DNA of 64,000 nt from an uncultured Candidatus Nitrosopumilus sp. (GCA_951812655.1 OX638319.1:930001-994000), one strand, 5' to 3'; numbered from the stretch's first letter, positions 42,190-51,454 are shown. Translations and numbers: made by a program. Notes: generated from the sequence alone by a model not told the origin.

Positions 42190-42990
42190 TTTGTCTTTAG
42201 GTTTTGCTGACGTTTCTAACTTTTCTAAACGCCCTTTTGTTTCTTCATGTGCCTCTCTCTCTTTCTCTAGAAGTGATTGGACTGTTTCTAATTCTTTCAC
42301 TGTCATGTTGAGCTTTGATTTTAAAGATCCAACAACTGCACTGGCAGCTTCAATAATTCCTGCGGAATTTTTCTTGTCTTCATTCTCGCCTGCAATGAAT
42401 TCTTTTTCAGTAGGAGTCAAAATGCCTGTATCTTCAAAATGATCTCTATTTTCTAATTCTTCTTTAGCATTGTACAGCCTGGAATTTGCTTCATCCAATT
42501 CTTTCTCTACCTCGATTTGTTGTTTTCTGATGCTGTGTAGTGAAGATCTTTCTTTTTCGTGCTCTTTTTTTAGATCCTCGTGCTCTTTTTTTAGATCCTC
42601 GTGTTTTTTTGTCAGGTCTTCTAGCTCTTGTTTTATCTTTGAATGTTTTTCTATATTCGTGTTGAACTCTTCAGTTGATTTGGAGTTCTTGATTGACTCT
42701 GCTTTTCTATTTCTCTCTAATGTCTCCTTGTATTCTCGTTGGACAACATCCAATTCCATCTTTTTTTGATTAAATTCTTTTTTCACCAACATGATGTTGC
42801 TGATTGTTACATCGTACTCTTTTTTGACCTCTGAGATTTTTTTTGTCAGGTCTTCTAGCTCTTTGTGTTTATCTCTAAATTCAGTTTGGATCTTTTCCAC
42901 CTCTCCTTCCAACTCTTCTTTCAGGATTAACTCTTCGTTTCTTTCGGGAGCCTTTTCTTCTTCTGTTTTCTTTTTACCGAAAAACCCCAT
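42184..42990 (-). CDS. Long coiled-coil protein
   Basis: A 268-residue protein, nearly all coiled coil from residue 20 to 180, with internal repeats (KELEDLTKK and QELEDLTKKHEDL, then KKEHEDL twice). A globular patch around GILTPTEKEFIAGENED precedes a final coiled coil. N-terminal MGFFGKKK could be membrane-contacting. Function unknown; structural role likely. Confidence 0.75.
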   Translation of the reverse strand: MGFFGKKKTEEEKAPERNEELILKEELEGEVEKIQTEFRDKHKELEDLTKKISEVKKEYDVTISNIMLVKKEFNQKKMELDVVQREYKETLERNRKAESIKNSKSTEEFNTNIEKHSKIKQELEDLTKKHEDLKKEHEDLKKEHEKERSSLHSIRKQQIEVEKELDEANSRLYNAKEELENRDHFEDTGILTPTEKEFIAGENEDKKNSAGIIEAASAVVGSLKSKLNMTVKELETVQSLLEKEREAHEETKGRLEKLETSAKPKDKS

Positions 42991-43026
42991 GATCTTCTTC
43001 TTTTTTTCTAAAAAATGAACCTTTCT

Positions 43027-43227
43027 TTACCCTTTTCTTACTCGTCCTTTCAAAAATTTTAGGTAAAAGCCAATACTTCCTATTATGATTCCACCCACTA
43101 GCGACATGGTGCCTAATTCTCGCATGTCTTGATAGATGTTTGGTGCGAGAAACAGCAGTAGAGCTCCTAAAATAATTAGCGCAAATCCTCCGCTATTTCT
43201 TGAACTGTTGTGTTCTCCGTGAACCAT
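43027..43227 (-). CDS. Two-span small membrane protein
   Basis: A 66-residue protein with spans at FALIILGALLLFLAP and MSLVGGIIIGSIGFYLKF. Its start is two bases after lysS stops, so it belongs to the elp3-lysS transcript. No known family. Confidence 0.6.
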   Translation of the reverse strand: MVHGEHNSSRNSGGFALIILGALLLFLAPNIYQDMRELGTMSLVGGIIIGSIGFYLKFLKGRVRKG

Positions 43228-43229
43228 GA

Positions 43230-44816
43230 TTATGTGTACTCTGAAAGTGTTTTTGCCACTTGTTTTCTGCCTATATCTGAAATGAATGGGCCTATTTTTG
43301 GACCTCTTGATGTTCCAAGTATGATTTGATACAGGGTCTTGAAAAAGTCCTTTGGCTGTACGTCGTTTGATTTTGCAATCTGGTATATCGTATTTTGGAT
43401 ATCTTCTGGCTCTTCTTCTGCATCAAGTGCGTTGACAAGAATTTTTAATGCTTTTTTGATGGTATGGTCTATCGTGATTTGGGATTTTTCTTGTTGATCA
43501 AACTCGTTTGAATAATTTCCTGCAAGTTCTATGAGTTTTTCTATCTCTGGTTCAGCTTTTTTTATTGCACCGTAATCAAGCAGTTTCTTCATCACTCTCT
43601 GTTCTCTGTCTTCTTTGAAGATTTTTGCTAATTCGACTGCAAGTCTGTAGTTCACATGCGTACTTGGTTGTTTTGGAGGGTTGAGAAGATTTACGTATTC
43701 GTAAAGCCCTTTGGATTTGATCAGTTTTGCTTGATTGTCTACCTTGATCCGTCCGAAATAGATGTCTTCCAATTCGTTGTATTCGTTCATCAATGACGGG
43801 ATGTCTTCGAATCCTAATTCTCTGGCTCCTGTAATTCTTTTGTATAGTAGTAACAAAATAGATTTTGGACTTCCAAACTCTAACCATTTCTGTGCAGTTA
43901 TGACGTTTCCTAATGACTTGGAAATCTTTTTTCCTCCTTTATCTAGGAACATTTCGTATTTGACATGGTGAGGATGCGGGGATCCTAAAATCTCATCCGA
44001 CACCCAATCGTTTACTTTAACCGAATCCATTATGTCCTTCCCGTAGGCTTCAAATCTTATGTCAAACGCCGTCCATCTTGCTGCAAACTCTACTTTCCAA
44101 GCTAATTTACCAAGATCCTTTGAAATGTCCGCCTCTCCAACGTAGCCACACCCTTTGACTTTTTTTGAGCTGATTTCTGTATCGTGGCAGGTGTATTTCA
44201 CTTTCTTCTCGCCTGAAATGTATTCTGTAGCTTCTGCCGTGTAAAGTCTATTGCAGTTTGCACACACTGGAAAATATGGCAAGTATTTTTGATATTTTTC
44301 TTGTCCCACCATGTCTGAAATCTTTTCTCCGATTTTTACACTGTTTTGTAAAATTGTGTGGATTTGCTCTTTTAGCAATCCTTGCTTGTAGGTATCTATC
44401 GCTCTTCTAAACTCGTATTTTATTCCTACCCTGTCTAGGCCATCTAAGAGGATGCTGCTCATGTGCATTCCATACGAGTCATGACAGCCATAAGGATCAG
44501 GAATCAAAGATACTGGTTTTGCAATGTGCTCTTCCAGCGAATCTGGAAATCCTTCTGGAATTTTTCTTAACCCGTCCAGGTCATCTGAATACGCAATTAA
44601 TTCTGATTTGTATCCTAGGTTCTCCAGTGCCAATTTTATGCCGTATGCTCTTACTGCATCTCCCAAACTTCCAATGTGTGGGATTCCTGATGCGCCAAGA
44701 CCGCTTTCAACTCTTAAGATGTCCGTACTCCTTCCAAGTGTTTTTTCACGTTCTAGGAGCTCCGATGCCAGTTTGTCTATCCATGTTCCCTTACCTATGA
44801 TTTTGGTATCCGACAT
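43230..44816 (-). CDS. lysS: Class I lysyl-tRNA synthetase
   Basis: A 528-residue aminoacyl-tRNA synthetase of the archaeal class I LysRS type. The HIGH-type motif is PHIGSLGD near residue 46 and the KMSKS-type motif is KKISKSLGN near residue 293. Zinc-binding CANC and CGYVGEAD-type segments lie between. Six bases separate it from elp3, which modifies tRNA, giving a small translation operon. Confidence 0.95.
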   Translation of the reverse strand: MSDTKIIGKGTWIDKLASELLEREKTLGRSTDILRVESGLGASGIPHIGSLGDAVRAYGIKLALENLGYKSELIAYSDDLDGLRKIPEGFPDSLEEHIAKPVSLIPDPYGCHDSYGMHMSSILLDGLDRVGIKYEFRRAIDTYKQGLLKEQIHTILQNSVKIGEKISDMVGQEKYQKYLPYFPVCANCNRLYTAEATEYISGEKKVKYTCHDTEISSKKVKGCGYVGEADISKDLGKLAWKVEFAARWTAFDIRFEAYGKDIMDSVKVNDWVSDEILGSPHPHHVKYEMFLDKGGKKISKSLGNVITAQKWLEFGSPKSILLLLYKRITGARELGFEDIPSLMNEYNELEDIYFGRIKVDNQAKLIKSKGLYEYVNLLNPPKQPSTHVNYRLAVELAKIFKEDREQRVMKKLLDYGAIKKAEPEIEKLIELAGNYSNEFDQQEKSQITIDHTIKKALKILVNALDAEEEPEDIQNTIYQIAKSNDVQPKDFFKTLYQIILGTSRGPKIGPFISDIGRKQVAKTLSEYT

Positions 44817-44822
44817 TTTCTG

Positions 44823-46409
44823 TTATCTCAACGCTTTGGCCATGTATGGCCCATATAACGAATACCCTAATTTTTGATAATATTCCCTTGTGCCGATTGC
44901 ACTAATCACTAGAATCTTTTTTGCATCAAATTCTTCTTTTGATATTTTTTCAGCTTCCTGCATCAAATTCTTTCCTAATCCCGAGTGCTGTATCTGACTG
45001 TCTTCTTTTTCTCCTAGTTTCAGAGATTTTCCATATACGTGAATTTCTCTTACGATGCATGTATCTTGGCTGATTTCCTCTCTGTGTGCTTTGGCACTGG
45101 GTTTTCTTAATCTTAAAAATCCGTAAATTGATTCATCCTCGTCTTCATATGACAAGAACACTTCTTTCCCGCCAGACGAATCGTAATCAATTCTGTCTAG
45201 TCTTATGTTTTCTCCGTAGGATTTTTTGTTTGATAAGCCTGCTTCCCTGCATCTTATGCACTTGCATGACAATCCTTGTTTTGCAAGATTTTGATGAACT
45301 ATCTGTCTCAAATTACCTGATTTTGGACCTGCGATGATCTCTTTTGGTGATATCTCTCTCTGTACTCGCATTATTCTTACCCATTTTGGAACCTTTTTCT
45401 TGGCTTCTGTGAGTACATTGATCATGTCTTCATCAGAATACGGTGTGTACTTTCCTTGCTGGTATTCTTCGTAGAGTGGTGTATTCTCGATCACAAGTGA
45501 CGGGTAAATTTTCAACATATCTGGACGTAGCTGGGGATCCGAAAACAATTTTTCAAAATCCGCAATGTCTCCTTTCGGCGTCATCGTCGGTAAGCCTGGC
45601 ATCATATGTGCGACGATTTTGTATCCTGCATCTTTTGAGATCTGAAATGATTCCAATACCTCGTTGTAATCGTGACCTCTGTTGATTATTTTGTAGACTC
45701 TCTCTTGTAGAGATTGAACTCCTATCTCCACCCTTGTGATCCCGTAACTTAGCATGAGATCTACGTGTTTCTTCTTGCAATAATCTGGTTTTGTTTCTAT
45801 GGTGAATCCTACATTTCTAATTGATGCATGCTCGTTGTTTGTTTTTGCTTCTTCCAAGCTTTTTGAATCCGTTCCGTTTAATGCGTCATAGCATGATTTG
45901 ATGAAATCCCTTTGGTATTCTTTTGGCATGAAGAGAAATGTTCCTCCTACAATGACGATTTCCATCTTTGATGGGTCATGTCCAAAAGATACCAGCTTTT
46001 TAATCTTTGACGTGATTTGCAGTTTCGGATCAAACTCGTTCTCTATTGCATTTAGTGACGAGGGTTCTTTTCCCGTGTAGCTGTTGGGGGAATTGAATTC
46101 GATGCCTCCTGGACAGTATGTGCAACGACCATGTGGGCATGCATATGGTTTTGGCATTAACGCCACCACCGATACGCCTGATGCCGTTTTAGCTGGCTTT
46201 CTCAGTAAAACTTTTTTTAGTTTTGTAAAGTCTGAATCTTTAGCCATTGACAGGATTTCATAATTTCTAGGAATTCTTTCAAGTGAATACTTTGTACAAA
46301 TTTTTATGATCTCTTCTTTCACCTGTTTCTTGCTAGGCTGTTTAATCTTCAAAAGATTTTGAGTGATCTCATGACATGCTTTGGATATGCGAGGATCTAG
46401 ACTATTCAT
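44823..46409 (-). CDS. elp3: Elp3, tRNA uridine-34 5-carboxymethyl synthase
   Basis: A 528-residue radical SAM/acetyltransferase that modifies wobble uridine using acetyl-CoA. The cluster motif is CPHGRCTYC (C91, C96, C99). Residues about 380-528 are the GNAT domain ending GTREYYQKLGYSLYGPYM. Archaea use Elp3 alone without other Elongator subunits. It is first in the lysS transcript. Confidence 0.96.
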   Translation of the reverse strand: MNSLDPRISKACHEITQNLLKIKQPSKKQVKEEIIKICTKYSLERIPRNYEILSMAKDSDFTKLKKVLLRKPAKTASGVSVVALMPKPYACPHGRCTYCPGGIEFNSPNSYTGKEPSSLNAIENEFDPKLQITSKIKKLVSFGHDPSKMEIVIVGGTFLFMPKEYQRDFIKSCYDALNGTDSKSLEEAKTNNEHASIRNVGFTIETKPDYCKKKHVDLMLSYGITRVEIGVQSLQERVYKIINRGHDYNEVLESFQISKDAGYKIVAHMMPGLPTMTPKGDIADFEKLFSDPQLRPDMLKIYPSLVIENTPLYEEYQQGKYTPYSDEDMINVLTEAKKKVPKWVRIMRVQREISPKEIIAGPKSGNLRQIVHQNLAKQGLSCKCIRCREAGLSNKKSYGENIRLDRIDYDSSGGKEVFLSYEDEDESIYGFLRLRKPSAKAHREEISQDTCIVREIHVYGKSLKLGEKEDSQIQHSGLGKNLMQEAEKISKEEFDAKKILVISAIGTREYYQKLGYSLYGPYMAKALR

Positions 46410-46465
46410 GAATGCTCGTAATTATTTAGACATAAATTCGTTAAATGATTTTAGAATTATTATTT

Positions 46466-47716
46466 TTATTCTGATTTTTCTTCTATTTTTTCATTTGATG
46501 TGTCATTACCACCTGTCTGCTCTCTTCTGTATTCCATTTTCAACCAAAGAGGAGTGATAATAGTAGTCACTATTACCATGATTACTATGGTTGAATATAC
46601 ATTCGAAGTGAGAACTCCTGAAGAAATACCAACACCAGCTACAATCAAACCAACTTCTCCTCTTGAAATCATTCCAATCCCCACTCTCATTCCCTGTCTC
46701 CTGCTTTTCAAGAATAACATTGCAGGCAATCCACACCCAAATAATTTTGTTACAACTGCAATTACAACTACCACGCCGCTTAACATCAAAATACTAAGAT
46801 CAACTGCTCTTAGGTCTACTTGTGCACCGATGATTGCAAAGAACAACGGTGCAAAAATCAATCCTATCTTTCCAACATAGTTTTCTATTTTTTCAAACAC
46901 CTTGGTAGTTGATAATGCCATTCCTACTGCAAATGCCCCTACGATCGGGGATAGTCCTATGGATCCAGCTAGTGCCGCAGCTCCAAAAAATGATGCCGTT
47001 GCAATGCCTTCCACACTTCCTTTTGCTTTCCATAATCTTGGTGTGATGATTTTTGGAATAATTACTATTGCAACGATTAACATTATTGCAAAGAATGCCA
47101 ATACCTGTAAAATTGTAATCACTACTTCTGTAATGTCTATATTATCTACTCCTCCCTCTGATCCTGCAATTGATGAAACTACTGACAATACTGCTATTGC
47201 CAAAATATCGTCAATTATGGCAGCCCCTATGATCAGCCTAGCTTCCGGCGTCTTGATTTTGCCGAATTCATTTAGAACTTGGATTGAAATTGCAATGCTA
47301 GTAGCTGTAAGTGCTGTTGCAATTAACATTGATTGCAAAGCATCAAAGCCAAATATTTGGAACACTGCAAGACCTGCAAAGAATGGAACCACTACCCCTA
47401 GTGTTCCTACTGTAAATGATGCCTTTCCACCTTTCAGGAATTCTTTTGGGGTCATTTCTAATCCTGCCATAAACAAAATCACGATTGCGCCCATCTCACC
47501 TAGTATCTTAATTTCATCATTTATCTGAAGCAATTGTTTTCCATCTATCACTAAAAATCCGCCCAGTGCAAATGGGCCTACGATCATACCTGCTAATAAT
47601 TCCCCTAATACTATTGGGAGTTTTAATCTAAGGAAAAGTTCTGCCATTAATTTAGCTGCAAAAAGAAGAATGCCTACACCGATAATTGTTTCAATGAATT
47701 GTCCTTCAGCCACCAT
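46466..47716 (-). CDS. CPA2-type cation:proton antiporter
   Basis: A 416-residue membrane protein of about 12 spans with the Asp-Asp pair in IIDDILAIAVL, typical of electrogenic Na+/H+ exchangers such as NapA. FMAGLEMTPKEF and GMISRGEVGLIVAG are conserved CPA2 blocks. It has no C-terminal regulatory domain. A distant relative lies at 27.8-29.6 kb. Confidence 0.92.
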   Translation of the reverse strand: MVAEGQFIETIIGVGILLFAAKLMAELFLRLKLPIVLGELLAGMIVGPFALGGFLVIDGKQLLQINDEIKILGEMGAIVILFMAGLEMTPKEFLKGGKASFTVGTLGVVVPFFAGLAVFQIFGFDALQSMLIATALTATSIAISIQVLNEFGKIKTPEARLIIGAAIIDDILAIAVLSVVSSIAGSEGGVDNIDITEVVITILQVLAFFAIMLIVAIVIIPKIITPRLWKAKGSVEGIATASFFGAAALAGSIGLSPIVGAFAVGMALSTTKVFEKIENYVGKIGLIFAPLFFAIIGAQVDLRAVDLSILMLSGVVVVIAVVTKLFGCGLPAMLFLKSRRQGMRVGIGMISRGEVGLIVAGVGISSGVLTSNVYSTIVIMVIVTTIITPLWLKMEYRREQTGGNDTSNEKIEEKSE

Positions 47717-47791
47717 CGTCTTTCACTAGAATTTAAAAAAATCTGTCATATAAGGTGATGCTGTGTTGATTGTCATTTCGTTGTTGCTAAA

Positions 47792-48814
47792 TTAAGTAAT
47801 TTTTATGGAATTTACAAAAACCCCTTTCTTGGAAATGATCTGTCCTATTTCCTGACTTGAAATCTTGTGTTTTTTGAATATTAATTTGATTTGTTCTGCC
47901 TGATCTTTTGATGCCATCACGCAAAATCCTACTCCCATGTTGAACGTCTTGTACATTTCTTCTGATTTTACTCCTTGCTCCTCTATTAGTCCCATTATTG
48001 GTGGTATTTTTGGTAGCGAATCTATCTCAAAGCCAATTTTTTTAAGTCTTAATAATTTGGTAAATGAGCCTCCTGTGATGTGGGCCAAACCCTTGATCTC
48101 GCATTTTTGAATGATCTCTAGTACTGGATTTGTGTATATTTCAGTTGGTTTTAGTAATGCATCTCCTATAATCCCTACTCCTTTTACTTTGTCTTTCACG
48201 GAATATTTTGTTAATAGCGCTTTTCTTGCAAGTGAGTATCCATTTGAATGGATGCCTGAACTGTTGACACCGATAATCACATCTCCTGTTTTTATTTTAT
48301 TTCCAAGTATCATGTCTTTTTTGTCTAAAAGTCCTACCACCATGCCTGCCAAATCAAACGCGAATCCTTTTCCTTCGATCACGTCTGGCATTATTGCGGT
48401 TTCTCCTCCGACAATCGGCATCGTGGATTTTTTTGCCCCTGTCACCAATCCCTTCACGATCTGCTTGAATATTTTTTGATCATTTTTGTTTGCTGCAATA
48501 TAATCTACAAATGATATCGGCGTTGCGCCAATGCATATTATGTCGTTTACGTTCATCGCAATGCAGTCTATTCCTATGCTGTCATATTTTTTCATCATGT
48601 TTGCAATGACTACTTTGGTTCCTACGCCATCTGTATGTGTGGCCAAGAGCTTCCCGCCTGGAATCTCTACGATTCCTGCATAGTGTCCGAAACCGTGTTT
48701 CATTTTTGCCTTTTTCTGAAGATTGTGTGTGGATGCAATTAGTTTACCAATTTCTCTTTGGCTTTGTTTAATCTTAGAAATATCTACTCCTGCTTTTTTG
48801 TAAGTTAAAGCCAT
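47792..48814 (-). CDS. purM: PurM, phosphoribosylformylglycinamidine cyclo-ligase
   Basis: A 340-residue AIR synthetase of purine synthesis. The start MALTYKKAGVD at 48814 matches the family; the frame continues to 48922 but that extension overlaps the PAC2 gene. ATHTDGVGTK, MNVNDIICIGATP, and VGGETAIMPD are the conserved ATP/Mg and substrate motifs. Length normal. Confidence 0.95.
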   Translation of the reverse strand: MALTYKKAGVDISKIKQSQREIGKLIASTHNLQKKAKMKHGFGHYAGIVEIPGGKLLATHTDGVGTKVVIANMMKKYDSIGIDCIAMNVNDIICIGATPISFVDYIAANKNDQKIFKQIVKGLVTGAKKSTMPIVGGETAIMPDVIEGKGFAFDLAGMVVGLLDKKDMILGNKIKTGDVIIGVNSSGIHSNGYSLARKALLTKYSVKDKVKGVGIIGDALLKPTEIYTNPVLEIIQKCEIKGLAHITGGSFTKLLRLKKIGFEIDSLPKIPPIMGLIEEQGVKSEEMYKTFNMGVGFCVMASKDQAEQIKLIFKKHKISSQEIGQIISKKGVFVNSIKIT

Positions 48815-48863
48815 GATTTGATGCGTGTTTGATATTAATAAAAGAATTTGCCTATTGTTTTGT

Positions 48864-49589
48864 CTACATGTACATTCCGGATATTTCTTCTCTGTGCTCT
48901 GAATATTTTTGAGATAGTTCACTGAATTCAGAATGAATTCTGTCTTGATCTTCTTTAAGATCTGATGTGTTAATTTCCATCTCGTAGAATCTGTTTAATG
49001 CATCAATTAGAGTTGCCGCTGCAGACGAGTCTGGTGCTTCTTTGTTCGCTTTTGCTAGTAGTGTCAATCCCTGTATCTCTCTTACTAGACACTCATTTAG
49101 TATTCCTCCTGGAATTCCCGTGATGAATCCTTGAGGAATCATACTGATGTCTTTGTCTGCCATCGTTCTTACCAGATCTTCTTCAGCTGCACAATATGCT
49201 TTGTCATCATGCTCCGTGCTTGCAACACCATCTAGAATTACTATTTCTTTTGATCCCTTTTGTGCTGCCCAATCCAAAATGGTTGAGACCAAAGTGTACA
49301 GGCCATCCATTCGTAATGTTATTTCACATATTATGGCACAAACTGTTCCTTCATCGTTTGCATAGAATCTGAATGGATGGCGCAGTCTGCCTCTCATGAA
49401 AACTGTTGATGGTGGAAGGTATTTTGATCTCATTACAGCAATCTCTTCCATTTTCAACTCTGTAATTATGTGGTTGATTGCTAAAGGTCCTACAAGGCCT
49501 GCACCGACAAATCCTGCAAAAATTATTGGATTTTTTAATTCTCTTTGCTTGATTTCAAACACTTCTGCTTCCGGGAATTCTTTTTGCAC
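48864..49589 (-). CDS. PAC2-family protein (proteasome assembly chaperone-like)
   Basis: A 241-residue protein with GTG start at 49589. FAGFVGAGLVGPLAINHI and VILDGVASTEHDD, then GFITGIPGGILNECL, match the PAC2/PbaB family. Archaeal PbaB-type proteins help assemble the 20S proteasome or act as ATP-independent chaperones. A charged C-terminal helical tail of about 40 residues follows. 49 bases upstream of purM. Confidence 0.88.
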   Translation of the reverse strand: MQKEFPEAEVFEIKQRELKNPIIFAGFVGAGLVGPLAINHIITELKMEEIAVMRSKYLPPSTVFMRGRLRHPFRFYANDEGTVCAIICEITLRMDGLYTLVSTILDWAAQKGSKEIVILDGVASTEHDDKAYCAAEEDLVRTMADKDISMIPQGFITGIPGGILNECLVREIQGLTLLAKANKEAPDSSAAATLIDALNRFYEMEINTSDLKEDQDRIHSEFSELSQKYSEHREEISGMYM

Positions 49590-49746
49590 GATTTAATCCC
49601 CGCTCTCCCATTTAATTACTATATTTGCCCAAATTTCCCTTTTTTACGAAAATTCTACCTGGATCAACGTCATTTATCCTGAAAATGAGATTGACGCAAT
49701 TCGTATTGCTTTTTAGTTGTATTCTGTATGGTGATTCGTTTGTGCA

Positions 49747-50094
49747 TTAATGTCCTTTATTCATGAACAGATCCAACATGGTTCGTCCTTTGTCTGTTAT
49801 GGTATAGATCACGTTTACTCCCACTGATTCTTTTTTGATAAAGTTATAGTCCACACACAGGTGCAAGTAATTCAGAAATGACTTTTTCATTCTGATCTTT
49901 GACTTTGAGTACAGATTGGAGAATGTCATCGGAGTCCCTCTGAGCTGATATAGTAATTTCAGTAGTGATAATGTGCTGTAATCCTTTGTTTTTGCTCTTA
50001 CTGCATCCAGAATTTGTTCATCTCGCTTTATGATGAAATCCTCAAATTGATCTGCCACTTCGAGTGGCACGTATGTTAGTCTTGCTCGCATCAT
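49747..50094 (-). CDS. Winged-helix transcription regulator
   Basis: A 115-residue protein whose residues about 42-110 form a winged helix (LSLLKLLYQLRGTPMTFSNL, FLNYLHLCVDYNFIKKE, then a YTITDKGRTML wing). The start codon is overlapped by a perfect palindrome, so autoregulation is likely. It diverges from the PII-fusion gene, which may also be its target. No ligand domain is seen. Confidence 0.8.
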   Translation of the reverse strand: MMRARLTYVPLEVADQFEDFIIKRDEQILDAVRAKTKDYSTLSLLKLLYQLRGTPMTFSNLYSKSKIRMKKSFLNYLHLCVDYNFIKKESVGVNVIYTITDKGRTMLDLFMNKGH

Positions 50095-50110
50095 ACCGTA
50101 TAGTACGGTA
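50094..50110. promoter_or_regulatory. Palindromic operator at the regulator start
   Basis: TACCGTA-TAG-TACGGTA is a perfect 7-bp inverted repeat with a three-base spacer. Its first base is shared with the start codon of the winged-helix gene. In a leaderless transcript this covers the transcription start, so a dimer bound here would block initiation. Confidence 0.65.
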
Positions 50111-50259
50111 CATTACCTTATTATTCTTTAACTTGAGTATTGTTGATCTTTTTAGCTGATTTTTTTACACTTGATCGAAATTTTTGATGTGATTGTGATT
50201 TATTTTCAATTACAATAATCACCATTCATCATAAATAGGCCCTTTTTTGAAAATCATAT

Positions 50260-50844
50260 GTGAAAAAGATAGAGGCGATAGTTAGAAGAAAAAATTTTCC
50301 TGTCATTAAGACTGCCTTGAACACCATTGGAACGTTCATCATAGATAAGCGAAATTTGGATGATAGCAACATTTACGACGAATCAAAAGGTTCTCGTGTG
50401 GGTTCCACCGGATTAAAATCTGTACCTCTTGCAAAAATTGAGATGGTGGTTTCTGACATGGATGCGAGAAAAGTTGTTGAAATGATCTCAAAAAATTCTG
50501 GTTTATCTTCAACCCATGGCGGTAAAATCTTTGTTTCTGAAATGGAAGAAGTTGTTGACATGGATACCCTTGATGGAAAACAAGATCTTGAAATGACTTC
50601 AAAAGAAAAATTCAGTTCAGATCCACCTCTGCCAAAACGTAGTAGGTTTGTACCATTGCAGAAATTCACTTTGCACAAGTTGCAGGTATTGTATGAGGAA
50701 AACAAAGAAACGCTTCGAAGCGACTACCGTATAAAATCCTTCAGTGATTTTGTAAATTATTGTATAATGAAATCTGTACCCACCTTGGAAAAACAGCTAA
50801 AGAACCCCACCATCGTTTACGAAAATAATTTTGGCGGTTATTGA
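50260..50844 (+). CDS. PII protein with C-terminal ribbon-helix-helix-like extension
   Basis: A 194-residue protein, GTG start. Residues 1-112 follow the PII fold: KKIEAIVRRKNFPVIKTAL opening, then a T-loop region without the usual Tyr, and HGGKIFVSEMEEVVDM as the B-loop/GKIF block. Residues about 125-194 are extra: FVPLQKFTLHKLQVLYEEN, then IKSFSDFVNYCIM, a strand-helix-helix order like RHH DNA-binding domains. PII proteins signal nitrogen and energy status by binding ATP, ADP or 2-oxoglutarate. Combining this with a possible DNA-binding tail is unusual. The RHH call is tentative. Confidence 0.75.
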   Translation: MKKIEAIVRRKNFPVIKTALNTIGTFIIDKRNLDDSNIYDESKGSRVGSTGLKSVPLAKIEMVVSDMDARKVVEMISKNSGLSSTHGGKIFVSEMEEVVDMDTLDGKQDLEMTSKEKFSSDPPLPKRSRFVPLQKFTLHKLQVLYEENKETLRSDYRIKSFSDFVNYCIMKSVPTLEKQLKNPTIVYENNFGGY

Positions 50845-50847
50845 TCC

Positions 50848-50940
50848 CTAATAGTATCCATTAAACAAAGCTAGTCCAACTAGTGTCATTCCGATTGCTG
50901 CAAGAGCCAACTTTGCCATGAAAATCTTGGATATCTTCAT
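50848..50940 (-). CDS. 30-residue single-span membrane peptide
   Basis: ATG 50940 to TAG 50848. KISKIFMAK, then LALAAIGMTLVGLALF, then NGYY. The start overlaps the upstream stop as ATGA, so translation is coupled. It lies in the PII transcript and ends three bases from the stop of the PII fusion. Confidence 0.55.
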   Translation of the reverse strand: MKISKIFMAKLALAAIGMTLVGLALFNGYY

Positions 50941-51065
50941 ACGGATAGACTAAAAATCACGGGTATAACTATAATTCCCACTATTGCGATCACCTTGAAA
51001 TAGTCTCTGCCCTGAACTGACTGCATCTTTTCTCTGCGAAATAAAATATTTTTACGAAAATTCAT
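50937..51065 (-). CDS. 42-residue single-span membrane peptide
   Basis: ATG 51065 to TGA 50937. A basic start (NFRKNILFRREKMQSVQGRD), then span YFKVIAIVGIIVIPVIFSLSV at the end. It begins nine bases after the PII stop, and the next peptide overlaps its stop. The basic cytoplasmic segment could contact PII. Confidence 0.55.
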   Translation of the reverse strand: MNFRKNILFRREKMQSVQGRDYFKVIAIVGIIVIPVIFSLSV

Positions 51066-51074
51066 GATGTGATT

Positions 51075-51404
51075 TTAGATCGTTCCTTCTCCTTCATTAC
51101 CTGTGGCGATATCTATGGCACGTAAAATCTGTGAAACAAAAATCTTGCCTACTCTTGCCTTGTTTTTGATGATGTCTATCACTTGATCCTCTTTTGTATC
51201 TGGAATTATTGCTATGATGTGGTATTTATCGTTAAATTGAGGTACAAAAATCTCGCTTCCTTTTGACGCGTGAATTTCAGGGCCCGGTTTTTTCCCTCTT
51301 CCTCTGACTTTGGAAACTGAAAGGCCTCCGATGCCTATTTCTTTCAGGCCTTCACTGATCGCCATGACATCATTTTTTCCTAATATTATTTCTATTCTAA
51401 GCAT
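51075..51404 (-). CDS. PII nitrogen-regulatory protein
   Basis: A 109-residue PII (GlnB/GlnK family). It opens LRIEIILGKNDVMAISEGL, has T-loop GRGKKPGPEIHASKGSEI where the modified Tyr-51 is missing, and ends KARVGKIFVSQILRAIDI. It therefore cannot be uridylylated there, and signalling would be by ligand binding. It is divergent from amt across 115 bases, the classical glnK-amt pairing. Confidence 0.92.
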   Translation of the reverse strand: MLRIEIILGKNDVMAISEGLKEIGIGGLSVSKVRGRGKKPGPEIHASKGSEIFVPQFNDKYHIIAIIPDTKEDQVIDIIKNKARVGKIFVSQILRAIDIATGNEGEGTI

Positions 51405-51454
51405 TTGATTACTGTATCTTCAATTACACAAATATAATTTCTGATTTTGCTAAT

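Noticed and set aside
42540-42640. CRISPR-like short direct repeats
   Set aside because: The repeats lie in the coiled-coil gene, are in frame (KKEHEDL) and adjoin without spacers. No CRISPR array was seen in the window.
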